Below are positions 25,982-37,782 of a DNA stretch of 64,000 nt, one piece after another. Positions within the stretch are counted from its first letter, which is position 1. Every line of letters starts with the position of its first letter. Where the stretch lies: NCBI RefSeq assembly GCF_000449425.2, contig NZ_AVHW01000037.1, positions 1 to 64,000 of the forward strand, in the 5' to 3' direction. The notes beneath the pieces were generated by a model, which had not been told where the DNA came from, ran no database searches, and saw only the letters and a program-made list of their open reading frames with translations. Made by a program: the position numbers and the translations under genes. The stretch comes from Clostridioides difficile CD160 (lineage in GTDB: Bacteria; Bacillota; Clostridia; Peptostreptococcales; Peptostreptococcaceae).

Positions 25982-26757
25982 TGATTTTTCAATATTAAAC
26001 CAATAACAAAAAAGTACTTTATAATAAAATTATAGATAGAACATATCTTATATTACTATTATCTATATCATTAGCAAAACTTTAAACTTGTAACAAAAAA
26101 ATTATTTGGAATAAATAAGTTAGGTTTTATTTTAAAATAAAATCTAACTCTAAATTAATATTATTTACTAATTTAGTTACTTTTAAATAACTATATAGTA
26201 TAATTCCACCTTAAAACTATTTTTTTAGTTCTAATACTCTATTATTTACAGTCAAGAATATTTACAATTGACTTCTATTTTATATTGTTTTTTATAATTC
26301 AGATATTATTTTTATATTCCCGTTTAAATATTTTTATACTATTTTCTCTATTTATTAAGTTCAATCCTTTCTATTGAACTTTAACTTTTTCAATATTTTT
26401 GATTTTTTATAATAAATTTACAATTAGCATAGATTATGTTTTAATTTAAATATTTATTTAGCCTTTTACAAATTATTGCTTTTAATTAACTAGTTATAAA
26501 AACATATAATATTAGTACTTTATTAATCTTCCATTTTTAATAGAAAATTCTTTCTACTCCTTATCTATATGTATTTAATTATATTATACAATTTAAATAC
26601 AAAAAATATCATATCTATTTCATTAGTAATATAATTATTTGCCTTAATTAATATATTTATTAAAAAAAGCATTATTTTATTAAAATTTAAATTTTCTATG
26701 CAACATAAATAAATTTTAAGGAAAATAATGGATAAAATATATTGTATACATAAAATA
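25982..26757. other. ~780-bp AT-rich non-coding stretch upstream of the toxin locus
   Basis: No ORF with an RBS is seen on either strand. A 32-base palindrome (AGTTAGGTTTTATTTT / AAAATAAAATCTAACT) lies at about 26118-26149. In CDT loci cdtA and cdtB follow cdtR; here this stretch is what follows cdtR, and it holds no recognisable cdtA or cdtB sequence. Confidence 0.6.
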
Positions 26758-26798
26758 ATAAAAGAAGTATAAAATATTATATATTATACTTCTTTTAT
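26758..26798 (-). terminator. Terminator of the cdtR-like gene
   Basis: AAAGAAGTATA and TATACTTCTTTT form a stem overlapping the stop codon on the minus strand. Confidence 0.7.
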
Positions 26799-27542
26799 TA
26801 TTTTAAGCTTCTCTTTTATATACTTTAAAGCTTTGTTAGATATAGGACATTTATCTCCATTAGACATTTTTACATACTTTCCTTTTATATTTAATGAAAT
26901 TATATGTTGTCTATTAACTATAAAAGACCTATGTATGTGAAACAGACAAGGATCTAAATCTATTATATTTTTTAAAGTTTTATAAATATAAATTTCATCT
27001 TTTTCAGTTATAATTTTTACTTGATGAGATTTAGATGAAGTACTAATATATATTATATCACCAAATGGAATTCTCCAAATCTCAAAGTTTCTATAAATAA
27101 CAAAAAATTTTTCTTGATGATTTATTTCCTTCAGATATCTTTCATGAGAGGTTTTAATACAAGCTCTTATTCTTCCTTCAGCAACATCCATATCATGTTT
27201 AGATATAAAATCCATAGATTCAATCCTATAATAAAAAATACTCATACTTATCTCAACATAATTTGAAATAAATATAATAGGACTTAAATAATCATTTTTT
27301 CTAATTTCTTGAGCCAACCATAGCCCATCACACATATTTTTATTCAATTTATATTCAAAATCAACTCCAATAAAAAATATTCTTACTTTACTTTCTACAT
27401 TAATGTCATTTAACAATAAATCTACATTCCGATATAGTTTTACAATATCATTATCAAATCCCTCTTTAATTAGTATCTTATTTACACAATTTTTTAACTT
27501 TCTTCCAAAATTTACATCATTATCAAACAGTAATATATCCAT
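26784..27542 (-). CDS. cdtR: CdtR-like LytTR response regulator
   Basis: This 252-residue protein has a receiver-like N-terminal domain (MDILLFDND..) and a C-terminal LytTR DNA-binding domain (about 140-245, with LFHIHRSFIVNRQHI typical of the fold). Asp61 (FIGVDFEY) lies at the position reported as important for phosphorylation in CdtR, the regulator of binary toxin genes. CdtR also raises TcdA/TcdB production in some strains. No kinase or cdtAB genes are adjacent. It is divergent from tcdR, 300 bases away. GGAGGA precedes the ATG on the minus strand. The identity is assigned from memory of the family and the location. Confidence 0.8.
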   Translation of the reverse strand: MDILLFDNDVNFGRKLKNCVNKILIKEGFDNDIVKLYRNVDLLLNDINVESKVRIFFIGVDFEYKLNKNMCDGLWLAQEIRKNDYLSPIIFISNYVEISMSIFYYRIESMDFISKHDMDVAEGRIRACIKTSHERYLKEINHQEKFFVIYRNFEIWRIPFGDIIYISTSSKSHQVKIITEKDEIYIYKTLKNIIDLDPCLFHIHRSFIVNRQHIISLNIKGKYVKMSNGDKCPISNKALKYIKEKLKIIKEV

Positions 27543-27850
27543 TCATATTCCTCCTACTACAATAAATTTTTGAATATTCAAAAAAAAGAAAAGTATATAA
27601 ACATATATATATAATATAACTTTTCATACACTACATCAATAAAATATTTTATTTTTGTAGTATATAATAAAAATAATTTATTCTCTTTAGTAGCTTAATT
27701 TATTAAAATACATTTCTAAATTTATTAATTAAGTCAATTTTTAAATTATATACATTATAGGAACTATTGCAATACTATAACTTATTTATGCATAAATGTT
27801 GTCAAATTCCCAAAAAAAATATCATTATAGATATAAAAGGGGATGATTTT
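27543..27850. promoter_or_regulatory. Divergent regulatory region between cdtR-like gene and tcdR
   Basis: There are 300 bases of AT-rich sequence without genes. It should hold the tcdR promoters (in C. difficile controlled by CodY, CcpA, SigD and TcdR itself); I cannot assign individual sites. Confidence 0.5.
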
Positions 27851-28405
27851 ATGCAAAAGTCTTTTTATGAATTAATTATTTTATCAAGAAGCAACTCAGT
27901 AGAAAATTTACAAGAACTTTTAGTTATGTTTAAACCATTAATAAAAAAACTTAGAAAATTTTTATATTATGAAGAAGCTGAAACAGACTTAATAATATTT
28001 TTTATTGAGTTAATAAAAAGCATTAATTTAGATAACTTCACAAAACAAAATGATGCTGCTATAGTTAAATATATTCATAAATCTTTATTAAATAAGATGT
28101 TTCAGTTATCTAAAAAACAATCTAGATCAAAACTTCAGTTCTTAGAATTTAATGAGAATATGCTAAATTTAAGAAATAGTTCTCAAAATGAGTATAAATT
28201 TGAAGAAGATATTTGTTTTTATGAATATATTTTTAACGAATTATCTGGTATTCAGAGAAAAGTTATTTTTTATAAATATTTAGAAGGGTATTCTGACATA
28301 GAAATATCAATAAAATTAAAAATATCAAGACAAGCTGTTAATAAAGCTAAAAATAGAGCCTTTAAAAAAATAAAAAAGGACTATGAAAATTATTTTGACT
28401 TATAA
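27851..28405 (+). CDS. tcdR: TcdR, alternative sigma factor for toxin genes
   Basis: This 184-residue protein, the usual TcdR length, belongs to the small ECF-like group with BotR, TetR and UviA. The N-terminal region MQKSFYELI.. carries the region 2-type core-binding helices, and the C-terminus (SDIEISIKLKISRQAVNKAKNRAFKKIKKDYENYF) carries the region 4 helix-turn-helix. It directs RNA polymerase to tcdB and its own promoter. AAAGGGGATG before ATG 27851 selects this start over an upstream in-frame ATG. It lies 311 bases upstream of tcdB in the same orientation, as in the chromosomal locus. Confidence 0.95.
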   Translation: MQKSFYELIILSRSNSVENLQELLVMFKPLIKKLRKFLYYEEAETDLIIFFIELIKSINLDNFTKQNDAAIVKYIHKSLLNKMFQLSKKQSRSKLQFLEFNENMLNLRNSSQNEYKFEEDICFYEYIFNELSGIQRKVIFYKYLEGYSDIEISIKLKISRQAVNKAKNRAFKKIKKDYENYFDL

Positions 28406-28503
28406 CTTGCTCATTGAAATAATATTTTTAAATTAACATTAACATAAAACTTATAATTTAATTCAAAAATATCTTAATTTTTTATATTATAATTACAAAA
28501 ATG

Positions 28504-28540
28504 TTTACATATTTTTCTAAAATATTATTCTTCTACAATA
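28504..28540 (+). promoter_or_regulatory. Candidate TcdR-dependent promoter of tcdB
   Basis: TTTACA at 28504-28509 is the -35 word recognised by TcdR/BotR-type sigma factors, followed about 17 bases later by ATTCTTCTAC. It lies ~180 bases upstream of tcdB. Confidence 0.6.
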
Positions 28541-28716
28541 GAAGAGCAAATTAATCAATTTAATATCTTCAATTTAAAATGTTAGGAAGTGAATGGATAT
28601 GAAAACCTAAATTAAGATTAATATATTTTACAATTAGGAAGGGGGGATTATAATCAAATTTTATGGTTTAGATGTAAGATAATCCAATAAAAATAAATAA
28701 TAAAGGAGAAATTTTT

Positions 28717-31700
28717 ATGAGCTTAATTAACAGAAAGCAATTAGAAAAGATGGCGAATGTAAAATTTCGTGTTCAGGAAGATGAATATATAGCAATATTA
28801 GATGCATTAGAAGAGTATCACAATATGTCAGAAAATACTGTAGTTGAAAAATATCTGAAGTTAAAAGATATAAACAGTTTAACTGAGACTTATATAGATA
28901 CATATAAAAAATCTGGACGAAATAAAGCTTTAAAAAAATTTAAAGAGTATTTAGTTACAGAGGTATTAGAACTAAAAAATAGTAATGTAGCTCCAGTTGA
29001 GAAAAATTTACACTTTGTGTGGATTGGAGGAAAAATAAATGATACTGCTATTAATTATATAAATCAATGGAAAGATGTAAATAGTGATTACAATGTTAAT
29101 GTTTTCTATGATAGCAATGCATTTTTGATAAACACATTAAAGAAAACTATAGTGGATTCAGCAACAAATGAAACGCTTGAATCATTTAGAGAAAACTTAG
29201 ATGATCCTAGATTTGATTATAATAAATTTTACAGAAAACGTATGGAGATAATCTATGATAAACAGAAAAATTTCATAAATTACTATAAAGCTCAAAGAGA
29301 AGAAAATCCTGATCTTATAATTGATGATATTGTAAAGACATACCTTTCAAATGAGTATTCAAAGGATATAGATGAACTTAATGCTTATATTGAAGAGTCA
29401 TTAAGTAAAGTTACAGAAAATAGTGGGAATGATGTTAGAAACTTTGAAGAATTTAAAGGTGGAGAGTCATTCAACTTATATGAACAAGAGTTGGTAGAAA
29501 GATGGAATTTGGCGGCTGCTTCTGACATATTAAGAGTATCAGCCTTAAAAGAAGTTGGTGGTGTGTATTTAGATGTTGATATGTTACCAGGAATACAACC
29601 AGATCTATTTGAGTCTATAGAGAAACCTAGTTCAGTAACAGTGGATTTTTGGGAAATGGTAAAATTAGAAGCTATAATGAAATACAAAGAATACATACCA
29701 GGATATACTTCAGAGCATTTTGATATGTTGGATGAAGAAGTTCAAAGTAGTTTTGAATCTGTTCTAGCTTCTAAGTCAGATAAGTCAGAAATATTCTCAT
29801 CACTTGGTGATGTGGAGTCATCACCACTAGAAGTTAAAATTGCATTTAATAGTAAAGGTATTATAAATCAAGGACTAATTTCTGTTAAAGACTCATATTG
29901 TAGTAATTTAATAGTAAAACAAATCGAGAACAGATATAAGATATTGAATAATAGTTTAAATCCAGCTATTAGTGAGGATAACGATTTTAATACTACAACA
30001 AATACTTTTATTGACAGTATAATGGCTGAAGCTAATGCGGACAATAGTAGATTTATGATGGAACTAGGAAAATATTTAAGAGTTGGTTTTTTCCCAGATG
30101 TCAAAACCACTATTAACTTAAGTGGCCCTGAAGCATATGCGGCAGCTTATCAAGATTTATTAATGTTTAAAGAATACAGTATGAATATCCATTTACTAGA
30201 ATCTGACTTAAGAAACTTTGAAATTTCTAAAACTAATATTTCTCAATCAACTGAACAAGAAATGGCTAGCTTATGGTCATTTGATGATGCAAGAGCTAAA
30301 GCTCAATTTCAAGAATACAAAAAAAATTATTTTGAAGGGGCACTTGGAGAAGATGACAATCTTGATTTTTCTGAAAATACAGTACTTGATAAAGACTATA
30401 TTTTAGAAAAAATATCTTCATCTACAAGAAGTTCAGAAAGAGGATATGTTCATTATATTGTTCAATTACAAGGAGATAAAATTAGCTATGAAGCAGCATG
30501 TAACTTATTTGCAAAAAATCCTTATGATAGCATACTATTTCAAAATAATATAGAAGATTCAGAAATAGCATATTACTATAATCCTGCAGATGGTGAGATA
30601 CAAGAAATTGATAAATATAGAATTCCAGATATAATCTCTGATAGACCTAAGGTTAAATTAACTTTTATTGGTCATGGTAAATCTGAGTTTAATACTGATA
30701 TATTTGCAAACCTTGATGTAGATTCATTATCTTCAGAAATAGAAACAGTAATAGATTTAGCCAAAACAGATATTTCTCCTAAAGCAATAGAAATAAACTT
30801 ACTGGGATGTAATATGTTTAGCTACTCTATCAACGTAGAAGATACTTATCCTGGAAAGTTATTACTTAAAGTTAAAGATAAAGTATCAGAATTATTGCCA
30901 TCTATAAATCAAGACTCTATTATAGTAAGTGCAAATCAATATGAAGTTAGAATAAATAGTGAAGGAAGAAGAGAATTATTAGATCATTCTGGTGAATGGA
31001 TAAATAAAGAAGAGAGTATTATAAAGGATATTTCATCAAAAGAATATATATCATTTAATCCTCAAGAAAATAAAATTATAGTAAAATCTAAAAATTTACC
31101 TGAGTTATCTACATTAGTACAAGAAATTAGAAATAATTCTAATTCAGGTGATATTGAACTAGAAGAAAAAGTAATGCTAGCAGAATGTGAGATAAGTGTT
31201 GTTTCAGATATAGATACACAAGTGGTGGAAGAAAGAATTGAAGAAGCTAAAAATTTAACTTCTGACTCTATTAATTATATAAAGAATGAATTTAAACTAA
31301 TAGAATCTATTTCTGATGCACTATATGACTTAAAACAACAGAATGAATTAGAAGATTCTCATTTTATATCTTTTGAAGACATATCAGAGACAGATGAAGG
31401 ATTTAGTATAAGATTTATTGATAAAGAAACTGGAGAATCTATATTTGTAGAAACTGAAAAGACAATATTCTCTGAGTATGCTAATCATATAACTGAGGAA
31501 ATTACTAAGGTAAAAGATACTATATTTGATACTGTAAATGGGAAGTTAGTAAAAAAAGTAAATTTAGATGCTACACATGAAGTAAATACTTTAAATGCTG
31601 CATTTTTTATACAATCATTAATCGGATATAATAGTTCTAAAGAATCTCTTAGTAATTTAAGTGTAGCAATGAAAGTTCAAGTTTATGCTCAATTATTTAG

Positions 31701-34700
31701 TACTGGTTTAAATACTATTACAGATGCGGCTAAAGTTGTTGAATTAGTATCAACTGCACTAGACGAAACTATAGATTTACTTCCTACATTATCTGAAGGA
31801 TTACCTATAATTGCTACTATTATAGATGGTGTAAGTCTAGGAGCATCAATTAAAGAGTTAAGTGAAACAAGTGACCCATTATTAAGACAAGAGATAGAAG
31901 CAAAAATAGGTATAATGGCAGTAAATTTAACAGCAGCTACAACTGCAATCATTACTTCAGCTTTAGGAATAGCAAGTGGATTTAGTATACTTTTAGTTCC
32001 TCTAGCGGGAATATCAGCAGGGGTACCAAGTTTAGTAAACAATGAACTTGTCTTAAGAGATAAAGCAACAAAAGTTGTAGATTATTTTAGTCATATTTCA
32101 TTAGCTGAGTCTGAAGGAGCATTTACTTTATTAGATGATAAAATAATGATGTTACAAGATGACTTAGTAATATCAGAAATAGACTTCAATAACAATTCAA
32201 TCACTTTAGGTAAATGTGAAATATGGAGAATGGAAGGTGGTTCAGGTCATACTGTAGTTGATGATATAGATCACTTCTTTTCATCACCACCAATAACATA
32301 TAGAGAACCACATTTATCTATATATGATGTATTAGAAGTTAAAAAAGAAGAACTTGATTTGTCAAAAGATTTAATGGTATTACCTAATGCTCCAAATAGA
32401 GTATTTGGCTGGGAAACAGGATGGACACCAGGTTTAAGAGGCTTAGAAAATGATGGTACAAAACTGTTAGACCGTATAAGAGATTATTATGAAGGACAGT
32501 TTTATTGGAGATTTTACGCTTTTGTAGCTGATGCTTTAATAACAACATTAAAACCAAGATATGAAGATACTAATGTAAGAATAAGTTTAGACAGTAATAC
32601 TAGAAGCTTTATAGTTCCAGTGATAACTACAGAATATATAAGAGAAAAATTATCATATTCTTTTTATGGTTCAGGAGGAACTTATGCATTATCTCTTTCT
32701 CAATATAATATGAATATAAACATAGAATTAAATGAAAATGATACTTGGGTTATAGATGTTGATAATGTTGTAAGAGATGTCACTATAGAATCTGATAAAA
32801 TTAAAAAAGGAGATTTAATAGAAAATATTTTATCTAAATTAAGTATTGAAGAAAATAAAATTATTTTAGATAATCATGAAATTAATTTCTCTGGAACATT
32901 AAATGGAGGTAATGGATTCGTATCTTTAACATTCTCAATTTTAGAAGGAATAAATGCAGTTATAGAGGTTGATTTATTATCTAAATCATATAAAGTTCTT
33001 GTTTCTGGTGAACTAAAGACATTGATGTTAAATTCAAATTCTGTTCAACAGAAAATAGATTATATAGGATTGAATAGTGAAGTACAAAAAAATATACCTT
33101 ATAGTTTTACGGATGATAAAGGAAAAGAAAATGGATTTATTAATTGTTCTACAAAAGAAGGTTTATTTATATCTGAATTATCTGATGTAGTTCTTATAAG
33201 TAAAGTTTATATGGATGATAGTAAACCTTCATTTGGATATTATAGTGATGACTTGAAGGATGTTAAAGTTATAACTAAAGATGATGTTATTTTATTAACA
33301 GGATATTATTTAAAAGATGATATAAAAATCTCTCTTTCTTTTACTATACAAGATGAAAATACTATAAAATTAAACGGAGTATATTTAGATGAAAATGGAG
33401 TAGCTGAAATATTGAAATTTATGAATAAAAAAGGTAGTACAAATACTTCAGATTCTTTAATGAGCTTTTTAGAAAGTATGAATATAAAAAGTATTTTTAT
33501 GAATTTTGTACAATCTAATGTTAAGCTTATATTAGATACTAATTTTATAATAAATGGTACTACTTCTATTGGTCAATTTGAGTTTATTTGTGATAAGGAT
33601 AATAATATACAACCATATTTCATTAAATTTAATACACTAGAAACTAAATACACTTTATATGTAGGTAATAGAGAAAATATGATAGTAGAACCAAATTATA
33701 ATTTAGATGATTCTGGAGATATATCTTCAACTGTCATTAATTTCTCTCAGAAATATCTTTATGGAATAGATAGTTGTATTAATAAAGTTATAATTTCACC
33801 AAATATATACACAGATGAAATAAATATAACACCTGTATATGAAGCAAATAATACTTATCCAGAAGTAATTGTATTAGATGCAAATTATATAAGTGAAAAG
33901 ATAAATATTAATATCAATGATTTATCTATACGATATGTATGGAGTAATGATGGAAGTGATTTTATTCTTATGTCAACTAATGAAGAGGATAAGGTATCAC
34001 AAATCAAAATAAGATTTACTAATGTTTTTAAAGGTAATACTATGTCAGATAAGTTATCTTTTAATTTTAGTGATAAGCAAGATGTATCTATAAGTAAAAT
34101 TATTTCAACATTTACACCTTCATATTATAGAGAGAATTTACTTAATTATGATTTAGGTATGATTTCTTTATATAATGAGAAATTCTATATTAATAATTTT
34201 GGAATGATGGTGTCTGGATTAGTATATATTAATGATTCATTATATTATTTCAAGCCACCATTAAAGAACTTGATAACTGGATTTACAACTATAGGCGATG
34301 ATAAATACTACTTTAATCCAGATAATGGTGGAGCTGCTTCAGTTGGAGAAACAATAATTGATGGCAAAAACTACTATTTCAGCCAAAATGGAGTGTTACA
34401 AACAGGCGTATTTAGTACAGAAGATGGATTTAAATATTTTGCCCCAGCAAATACACTTGATGAAAATCTAGAAGGAGAAGCAATTGATTTTACTGGCAAA
34501 CTAACTATCGACGAAAATGTTTATTATTTTGGAGATAATTATAGAGCAGCTATAGAATGGCAAACATTAGATGATGAAATGTATTATTTTAGCACAGAGA
34601 CAGGTAGAGCTTTTAAAGGACTAAATCAAATAGGTGATGATAAATTCTATTTCAACTCTTCTGGTATTATGCAAAAAGGATTTGTTAATATAAATGATAA

Positions 34701-35817
34701 GACATTCTATTTTGATGATTCTGGTGTGATGAAGTCAGGATATATTGAAATAGATGGGAAATATTTCTACTTTGCTGAGAATGGAGAAATGCAAATAGGA
34801 GTATTTAATACAACAGATGGATTTAAATATTTTGCTCATCAGGATGAAGATTTAGGAAATGAAGAAGGTGAAGCACTTTCATATTCTGGTATACTCAATT
34901 TCAATAATAAGATTTATTATTTCGATGATTCATTTACAGCAGTAGTTGGATGGAAAGATTTAGAAGATGGTTCAAAATACTACTTTGATGAAGACACAGC
35001 AGAAGCATATATAGGTATATCAACAATTAATGATGGTCAATATTATTTTAATGATTCTGGAATTATGCAAATTGGATTTGTCACTATAAATGATAAAGTA
35101 TTCTATTTCTCTGATTCTGGAATAGTAGAATCTGGAATGCAAAATATAGATGATAATTATTTCTATATAGATGATAATGGTCTGGTTCAAATTGGTGTAT
35201 TTGACACTTCAGATGGATATAAATACTTTGCGCCAGCTAATACTGTAAATGATAATATCTATGGACAAGCAGTTGAATGTAGTGGTTTAGTTAGAGTTGG
35301 TGAAGATGTGTATTGTTTTGGAGAATCATATACAATTGAAACTGGATGGATATATGATATGGAAAACGAAAGTGATAAATATTATTTCGATTCAGAAACT
35401 AAAAAAGCATATAAAGGCATTAATGTAATTGATGATATAAAATATTATTTTGATGAGAATGGCATAATGAGAACAGGTCTTATATCATTTGAAAATAATC
35501 ATTACTATTTCAATGCAGATGGCGAAATGCAATATGGTTATCTAAATATAGAAGATAAGATGTTTTATTTTAGTGAAGATGGTTTTATGCAGATTGGAGT
35601 ATTTAATACACCAGATGGATTTAAATATTTTGCACATCAAAGTACTTTAGATGAGAACTTTGAGGGGGAATCAATAAACTATACTGGTTGGTTAGATTTA
35701 GATGATAAAAAATACTATTTCACAGATGAATATATTGCAGCAACTGGTTCAGTTATAATTGATGATGAGGAATATTATTTTGATCCTGAAACAGCTGAAT
35801 TAGTGGTTAGTGAATAA
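28717..35817 (+). CDS. tcdB: TcdB, large clostridial glucosylating toxin
   Basis: This is a full-length 2366-residue TcdB, exactly the canonical length and without frameshift. The glucosyltransferase domain (1-543) keeps W102 (FVWIGG) and the DxD motif D286-V-D288. The autoprotease domain keeps D587, H653 (FIGHG) and C698 (LLGCNMF). The central region includes the hydrophobic translocation segment (about 957-1128). F1597, a residue of the Frizzled-contact site in TcdB1, is present. From about 1834 to the end lie the CROP repeats (YYF-type units). The enzyme glucosylates Rho-family GTPases in host cells. GGAG precedes the ATG. Many scattered substitutions from the reference TcdB are visible; the subtype is not assigned. 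Confidence 0.98.
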   Translation: MSLINRKQLEKMANVKFRVQEDEYIAILDALEEYHNMSENTVVEKYLKLKDINSLTETYIDTYKKSGRNKALKKFKEYLVTEVLELKNSNVAPVEKNLHFVWIGGKINDTAINYINQWKDVNSDYNVNVFYDSNAFLINTLKKTIVDSATNETLESFRENLDDPRFDYNKFYRKRMEIIYDKQKNFINYYKAQREENPDLIIDDIVKTYLSNEYSKDIDELNAYIEESLSKVTENSGNDVRNFEEFKGGESFNLYEQELVERWNLAAASDILRVSALKEVGGVYLDVDMLPGIQPDLFESIEKPSSVTVDFWEMVKLEAIMKYKEYIPGYTSEHFDMLDEEVQSSFESVLASKSDKSEIFSSLGDVESSPLEVKIAFNSKGIINQGLISVKDSYCSNLIVKQIENRYKILNNSLNPAISEDNDFNTTTNTFIDSIMAEANADNSRFMMELGKYLRVGFFPDVKTTINLSGPEAYAAAYQDLLMFKEYSMNIHLLESDLRNFEISKTNISQSTEQEMASLWSFDDARAKAQFQEYKKNYFEGALGEDDNLDFSENTVLDKDYILEKISSSTRSSERGYVHYIVQLQGDKISYEAACNLFAKNPYDSILFQNNIEDSEIAYYYNPADGEIQEIDKYRIPDIISDRPKVKLTFIGHGKSEFNTDIFANLDVDSLSSEIETVIDLAKTDISPKAIEINLLGCNMFSYSINVEDTYPGKLLLKVKDKVSELLPSINQDSIIVSANQYEVRINSEGRRELLDHSGEWINKEESIIKDISSKEYISFNPQENKIIVKSKNLPELSTLVQEIRNNSNSGDIELEEKVMLAECEISVVSDIDTQVVEERIEEAKNLTSDSINYIKNEFKLIESISDALYDLKQQNELEDSHFISFEDISETDEGFSIRFIDKETGESIFVETEKTIFSEYANHITEEITKVKDTIFDTVNGKLVKKVNLDATHEVNTLNAAFFIQSLIGYNSSKESLSNLSVAMKVQVYAQLFSTGLNTITDAAKVVELVSTALDETIDLLPTLSEGLPIIATIIDGVSLGASIKELSETSDPLLRQEIEAKIGIMAVNLTAATTAIITSALGIASGFSILLVPLAGISAGVPSLVNNELVLRDKATKVVDYFSHISLAESEGAFTLLDDKIMMLQDDLVISEIDFNNNSITLGKCEIWRMEGGSGHTVVDDIDHFFSSPPITYREPHLSIYDVLEVKKEELDLSKDLMVLPNAPNRVFGWETGWTPGLRGLENDGTKLLDRIRDYYEGQFYWRFYAFVADALITTLKPRYEDTNVRISLDSNTRSFIVPVITTEYIREKLSYSFYGSGGTYALSLSQYNMNINIELNENDTWVIDVDNVVRDVTIESDKIKKGDLIENILSKLSIEENKIILDNHEINFSGTLNGGNGFVSLTFSILEGINAVIEVDLLSKSYKVLVSGELKTLMLNSNSVQQKIDYIGLNSEVQKNIPYSFTDDKGKENGFINCSTKEGLFISELSDVVLISKVYMDDSKPSFGYYSDDLKDVKVITKDDVILLTGYYLKDDIKISLSFTIQDENTIKLNGVYLDENGVAEILKFMNKKGSTNTSDSLMSFLESMNIKSIFMNFVQSNVKLILDTNFIINGTTSIGQFEFICDKDNNIQPYFIKFNTLETKYTLYVGNRENMIVEPNYNLDDSGDISSTVINFSQKYLYGIDSCINKVIISPNIYTDEINITPVYEANNTYPEVIVLDANYISEKINININDLSIRYVWSNDGSDFILMSTNEEDKVSQIKIRFTNVFKGNTMSDKLSFNFSDKQDVSISKIISTFTPSYYRENLLNYDLGMISLYNEKFYINNFGMMVSGLVYINDSLYYFKPPLKNLITGFTTIGDDKYYFNPDNGGAASVGETIIDGKNYYFSQNGVLQTGVFSTEDGFKYFAPANTLDENLEGEAIDFTGKLTIDENVYYFGDNYRAAIEWQTLDDEMYYFSTETGRAFKGLNQIGDDKFYFNSSGIMQKGFVNINDKTFYFDDSGVMKSGYIEIDGKYFYFAENGEMQIGVFNTTDGFKYFAHQDEDLGNEEGEALSYSGILNFNNKIYYFDDSFTAVVGWKDLEDGSKYYFDEDTAEAYIGISTINDGQYYFNDSGIMQIGFVTINDKVFYFSDSGIVESGMQNIDDNYFYIDDNGLVQIGVFDTSDGYKYFAPANTVNDNIYGQAVECSGLVRVGEDVYCFGESYTIETGWIYDMENESDKYYFDSETKKAYKGINVIDDIKYYFDENGIMRTGLISFENNHYYFNADGEMQYGYLNIEDKMFYFSEDGFMQIGVFNTPDGFKYFAHQSTLDENFEGESINYTGWLDLDDKKYYFTDEYIAATGSVIIDDEEYYFDPETAELVVSE

Positions 35818-35996
35818 AATCAACTATACAATTCTATACTTGAATATAGAAAAATAATTAACCAAATAAAGTTTTCTATCTAAAATAGAGATTTTAATAA
35901 AAAGGTGAACTATAGTTAATACATAGTAGTTCACCTTTTATGTCTCTAATAGTCGGGAAAATTTATCTTAATATAAAACTAGGAGGAATCATTAAC

Positions 35997-36419
35997 ATGC
36001 CAACATCTTTTTTAGCAGAGAATATATTTATAAAATTAGTGATTTTAACCATTTCATTTGATACGTTATTAGGATGCTTAAGCGCAATAAAAAATCATAA
36101 ATTTAATTCGAGTCTTGGAATAGATGGAGGAATTAGAAAAGTAGCAATGATCGCATGTGTATTTTTTTTGTCAGTGCTTGATATACTTACAAAATTTAAC
36201 TTCTTATTCATGCTACCACAAGACTGGATTAATTTTCTAAAATTAAATCGCCTTGGAATATCTGAATTTTTCTCTATTTTATTCATTTTATATGAAAGTG
36301 TAAGTATATTAAAAAATATGTATTTATGTGGATTACCAGTACCTAAGAGATTAAAGGAAAAAATAGTAATTTTACTAGATACAATAACAGATGAATTGAA
36401 TGTTAAGGATGGGAAGTAA
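35997..36419 (+). CDS. tcdE: TcdE, holin-like protein
   Basis: This small membrane protein of 140 residues is of the phage phi29/toxin-secretion holin family: FIKLVILTISFDTLLGCLSAIK, then GIDGGIRKVAMIACVFFLSV, then GISEFFSILFILYESVSI, with a basic C-terminus. TcdE promotes toxin release. The strong AGGAGG (35981-35986) favours ATG 35997; an in-frame ATG at 35940 would add 19 residues, and alternative starts are known for TcdE. Spacing to tcdB is 179 bases, and the endolysin gene follows after 3 bases, as in a phage lysis cassette. Confidence 0.93.
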   Translation: MPTSFLAENIFIKLVILTISFDTLLGCLSAIKNHKFNSSLGIDGGIRKVAMIACVFFLSVLDILTKFNFLFMLPQDWINFLKLNRLGISEFFSILFILYESVSILKNMYLCGLPVPKRLKEKIVILLDTITDELNVKDGK

Positions 36420-36422
36420 GCA

Positions 36423-37181
36423 ATGGTAGATATAATAAAGATGTTAACAAATAAAAAGTGCTATCCAAATAAAAATAATGCAAAGTTTATAGTAATTCAT
36501 GAAACTGACAACGAGAGCAAGGGAGCAAATGCTAAAAGACATGCACAAGCATTAAATGCAGGCAACTTAGAAGCAAGTGTCCATTACTATGTAGATGATA
36601 AGGTGATATATCAAACATTAGACCACAAAAACGGAGCATGGGCAGTTGGCAAAAGCTATGGGACTGCACTAATCGCAGGAGTAACAAACTACAATAGTAT
36701 AAACATAGAAATATGTGTAAATAAAGATGGAAATTATACAAAAGCAAGACAAAATGCAATAGATTTAACTAAAAAGTTAATGAAAGATCTAAATATAAGT
36801 GCAGACAAAGTGATTAGGCATTATGATGCTAAGAAAAAATATTGTCCTCGTAATATACTTGATAATCCTTCTCTCTGGATAGATTTTAAAAATCAAATAA
36901 AAAATAGCAAAAAGGATGATAAAATGATAAGATACACAATTGTTTATGATGGAGAAGTGGATAAAATATCAGCTGAAGTCATTAGTTGGAATTATAAAGA
37001 AGAAGAATATTTAGTATGTGATATAAGAGATTACAAACCAGGCATGACACAAAATTTATATGTTGTAGGTGGAAGAGCATGTGAGAAGATAAATTCTATA
37101 ACTAAGGAAAAATATACTATGATAAAAGGCAAAGATAAATTTGATACACTTTACAAGGCATTAAAGTTCATTAATAGATAG
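36423..37181 (+). CDS. N-acetylmuramoyl-L-alanine amidase (phage-type endolysin)
   Basis: This 252-residue endolysin has an amidase_2 domain (about 1-160) with zinc ligands H26 (FIVIHETD), H133 (VIRHYDAK) and C141 (KYCPRN). An ~75-residue C-terminal domain from about 170 (MIRYTIVYDGEVDK ... GRACEKIN) is of the type seen in C. difficile phage endolysins. It cleaves the amide bond between muramic acid and L-alanine. The start is 3 bases after the tcdE stop, forming a holin-endolysin pair. Canonical toxin loci keep at most a remnant of such a gene. Confidence 0.92.
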   Translation: MVDIIKMLTNKKCYPNKNNAKFIVIHETDNESKGANAKRHAQALNAGNLEASVHYYVDDKVIYQTLDHKNGAWAVGKSYGTALIAGVTNYNSINIEICVNKDGNYTKARQNAIDLTKKLMKDLNISADKVIRHYDAKKKYCPRNILDNPSLWIDFKNQIKNSKKDDKMIRYTIVYDGEVDKISAEVISWNYKEEEYLVCDIRDYKPGMTQNLYVVGGRACEKINSITKEKYTMIKGKDKFDTLYKALKFINR

Positions 37182-37291
37182 AGTTGGTAGCTTTAACATA
37201 TATTCAGTAAATTTGTCTAAAGTAATGAAAAATATTATAAAGTAAGCTATGCTTAACTGTAGAATATAAATAAATGGAGGAATACACAGAT

Positions 37292-37629
37292 ATGTTTAAA
37301 ATAGAAATAGGTGAAAAATTAGAAGCAGAAATATAGGATGGTTTAAAAGAAATTCAGAATTAGAGAAATTTTCAAGATTTGACCTAGAAAGTAAAACAAG
37401 TGAACTGTTCGAACAGTATGCTTTAGATGGAAATCCTGAAATAATAGATTCTTATGCTCAATCGGCAGCTCAAAATGCAAATGATATACAAGGGAATTTA
37501 ATAACTGAAATTTATCAAACATCATTAGATGGCATGAAGGTTATTGAAAAAACGGTTAACTTTTTACTTAATATCTTGAAGATGCTAGATAAGAAAAAAG
37601 CAGTAAATACAAATGTAGATAATATCTAA
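37292..37629 (+). pseudogene. Truncated duplicate of 37783 gene joined to an orphan phage-like fragment
   Basis: ATG 37292 reads MFKIEIGEKLEAEI then TAG, matching the first 14 residues of the 37783 protein, with the same RBS context. After a frame change an open stretch (37315-37629, GWFKRNSELEKFSRF.. to ..NTNVDNI stop) continues without a start. It looks like the tail of another gene. The region is a decayed tandem copy. Confidence 0.7.
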
Positions 37630-37782
37630 TTAGAATTATTCAGTTTTAATATATATTTAGTAAACTTTGATAGATTAAAAAAATTTATAATAAAGAGAGT
37701 ATATAAATTTAATGATGAAAAATGACATTAAGTAAGCTATACTTATAATGTAGAATATAAATAATTGGAGGGATAGACCAAT

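Noticed and set aside
25982..26783. Degraded cdtA/cdtB behind cdtR
   Set aside because: No stretch translating to ADP-ribosyltransferase or binding-component motifs could be seen on either strand.
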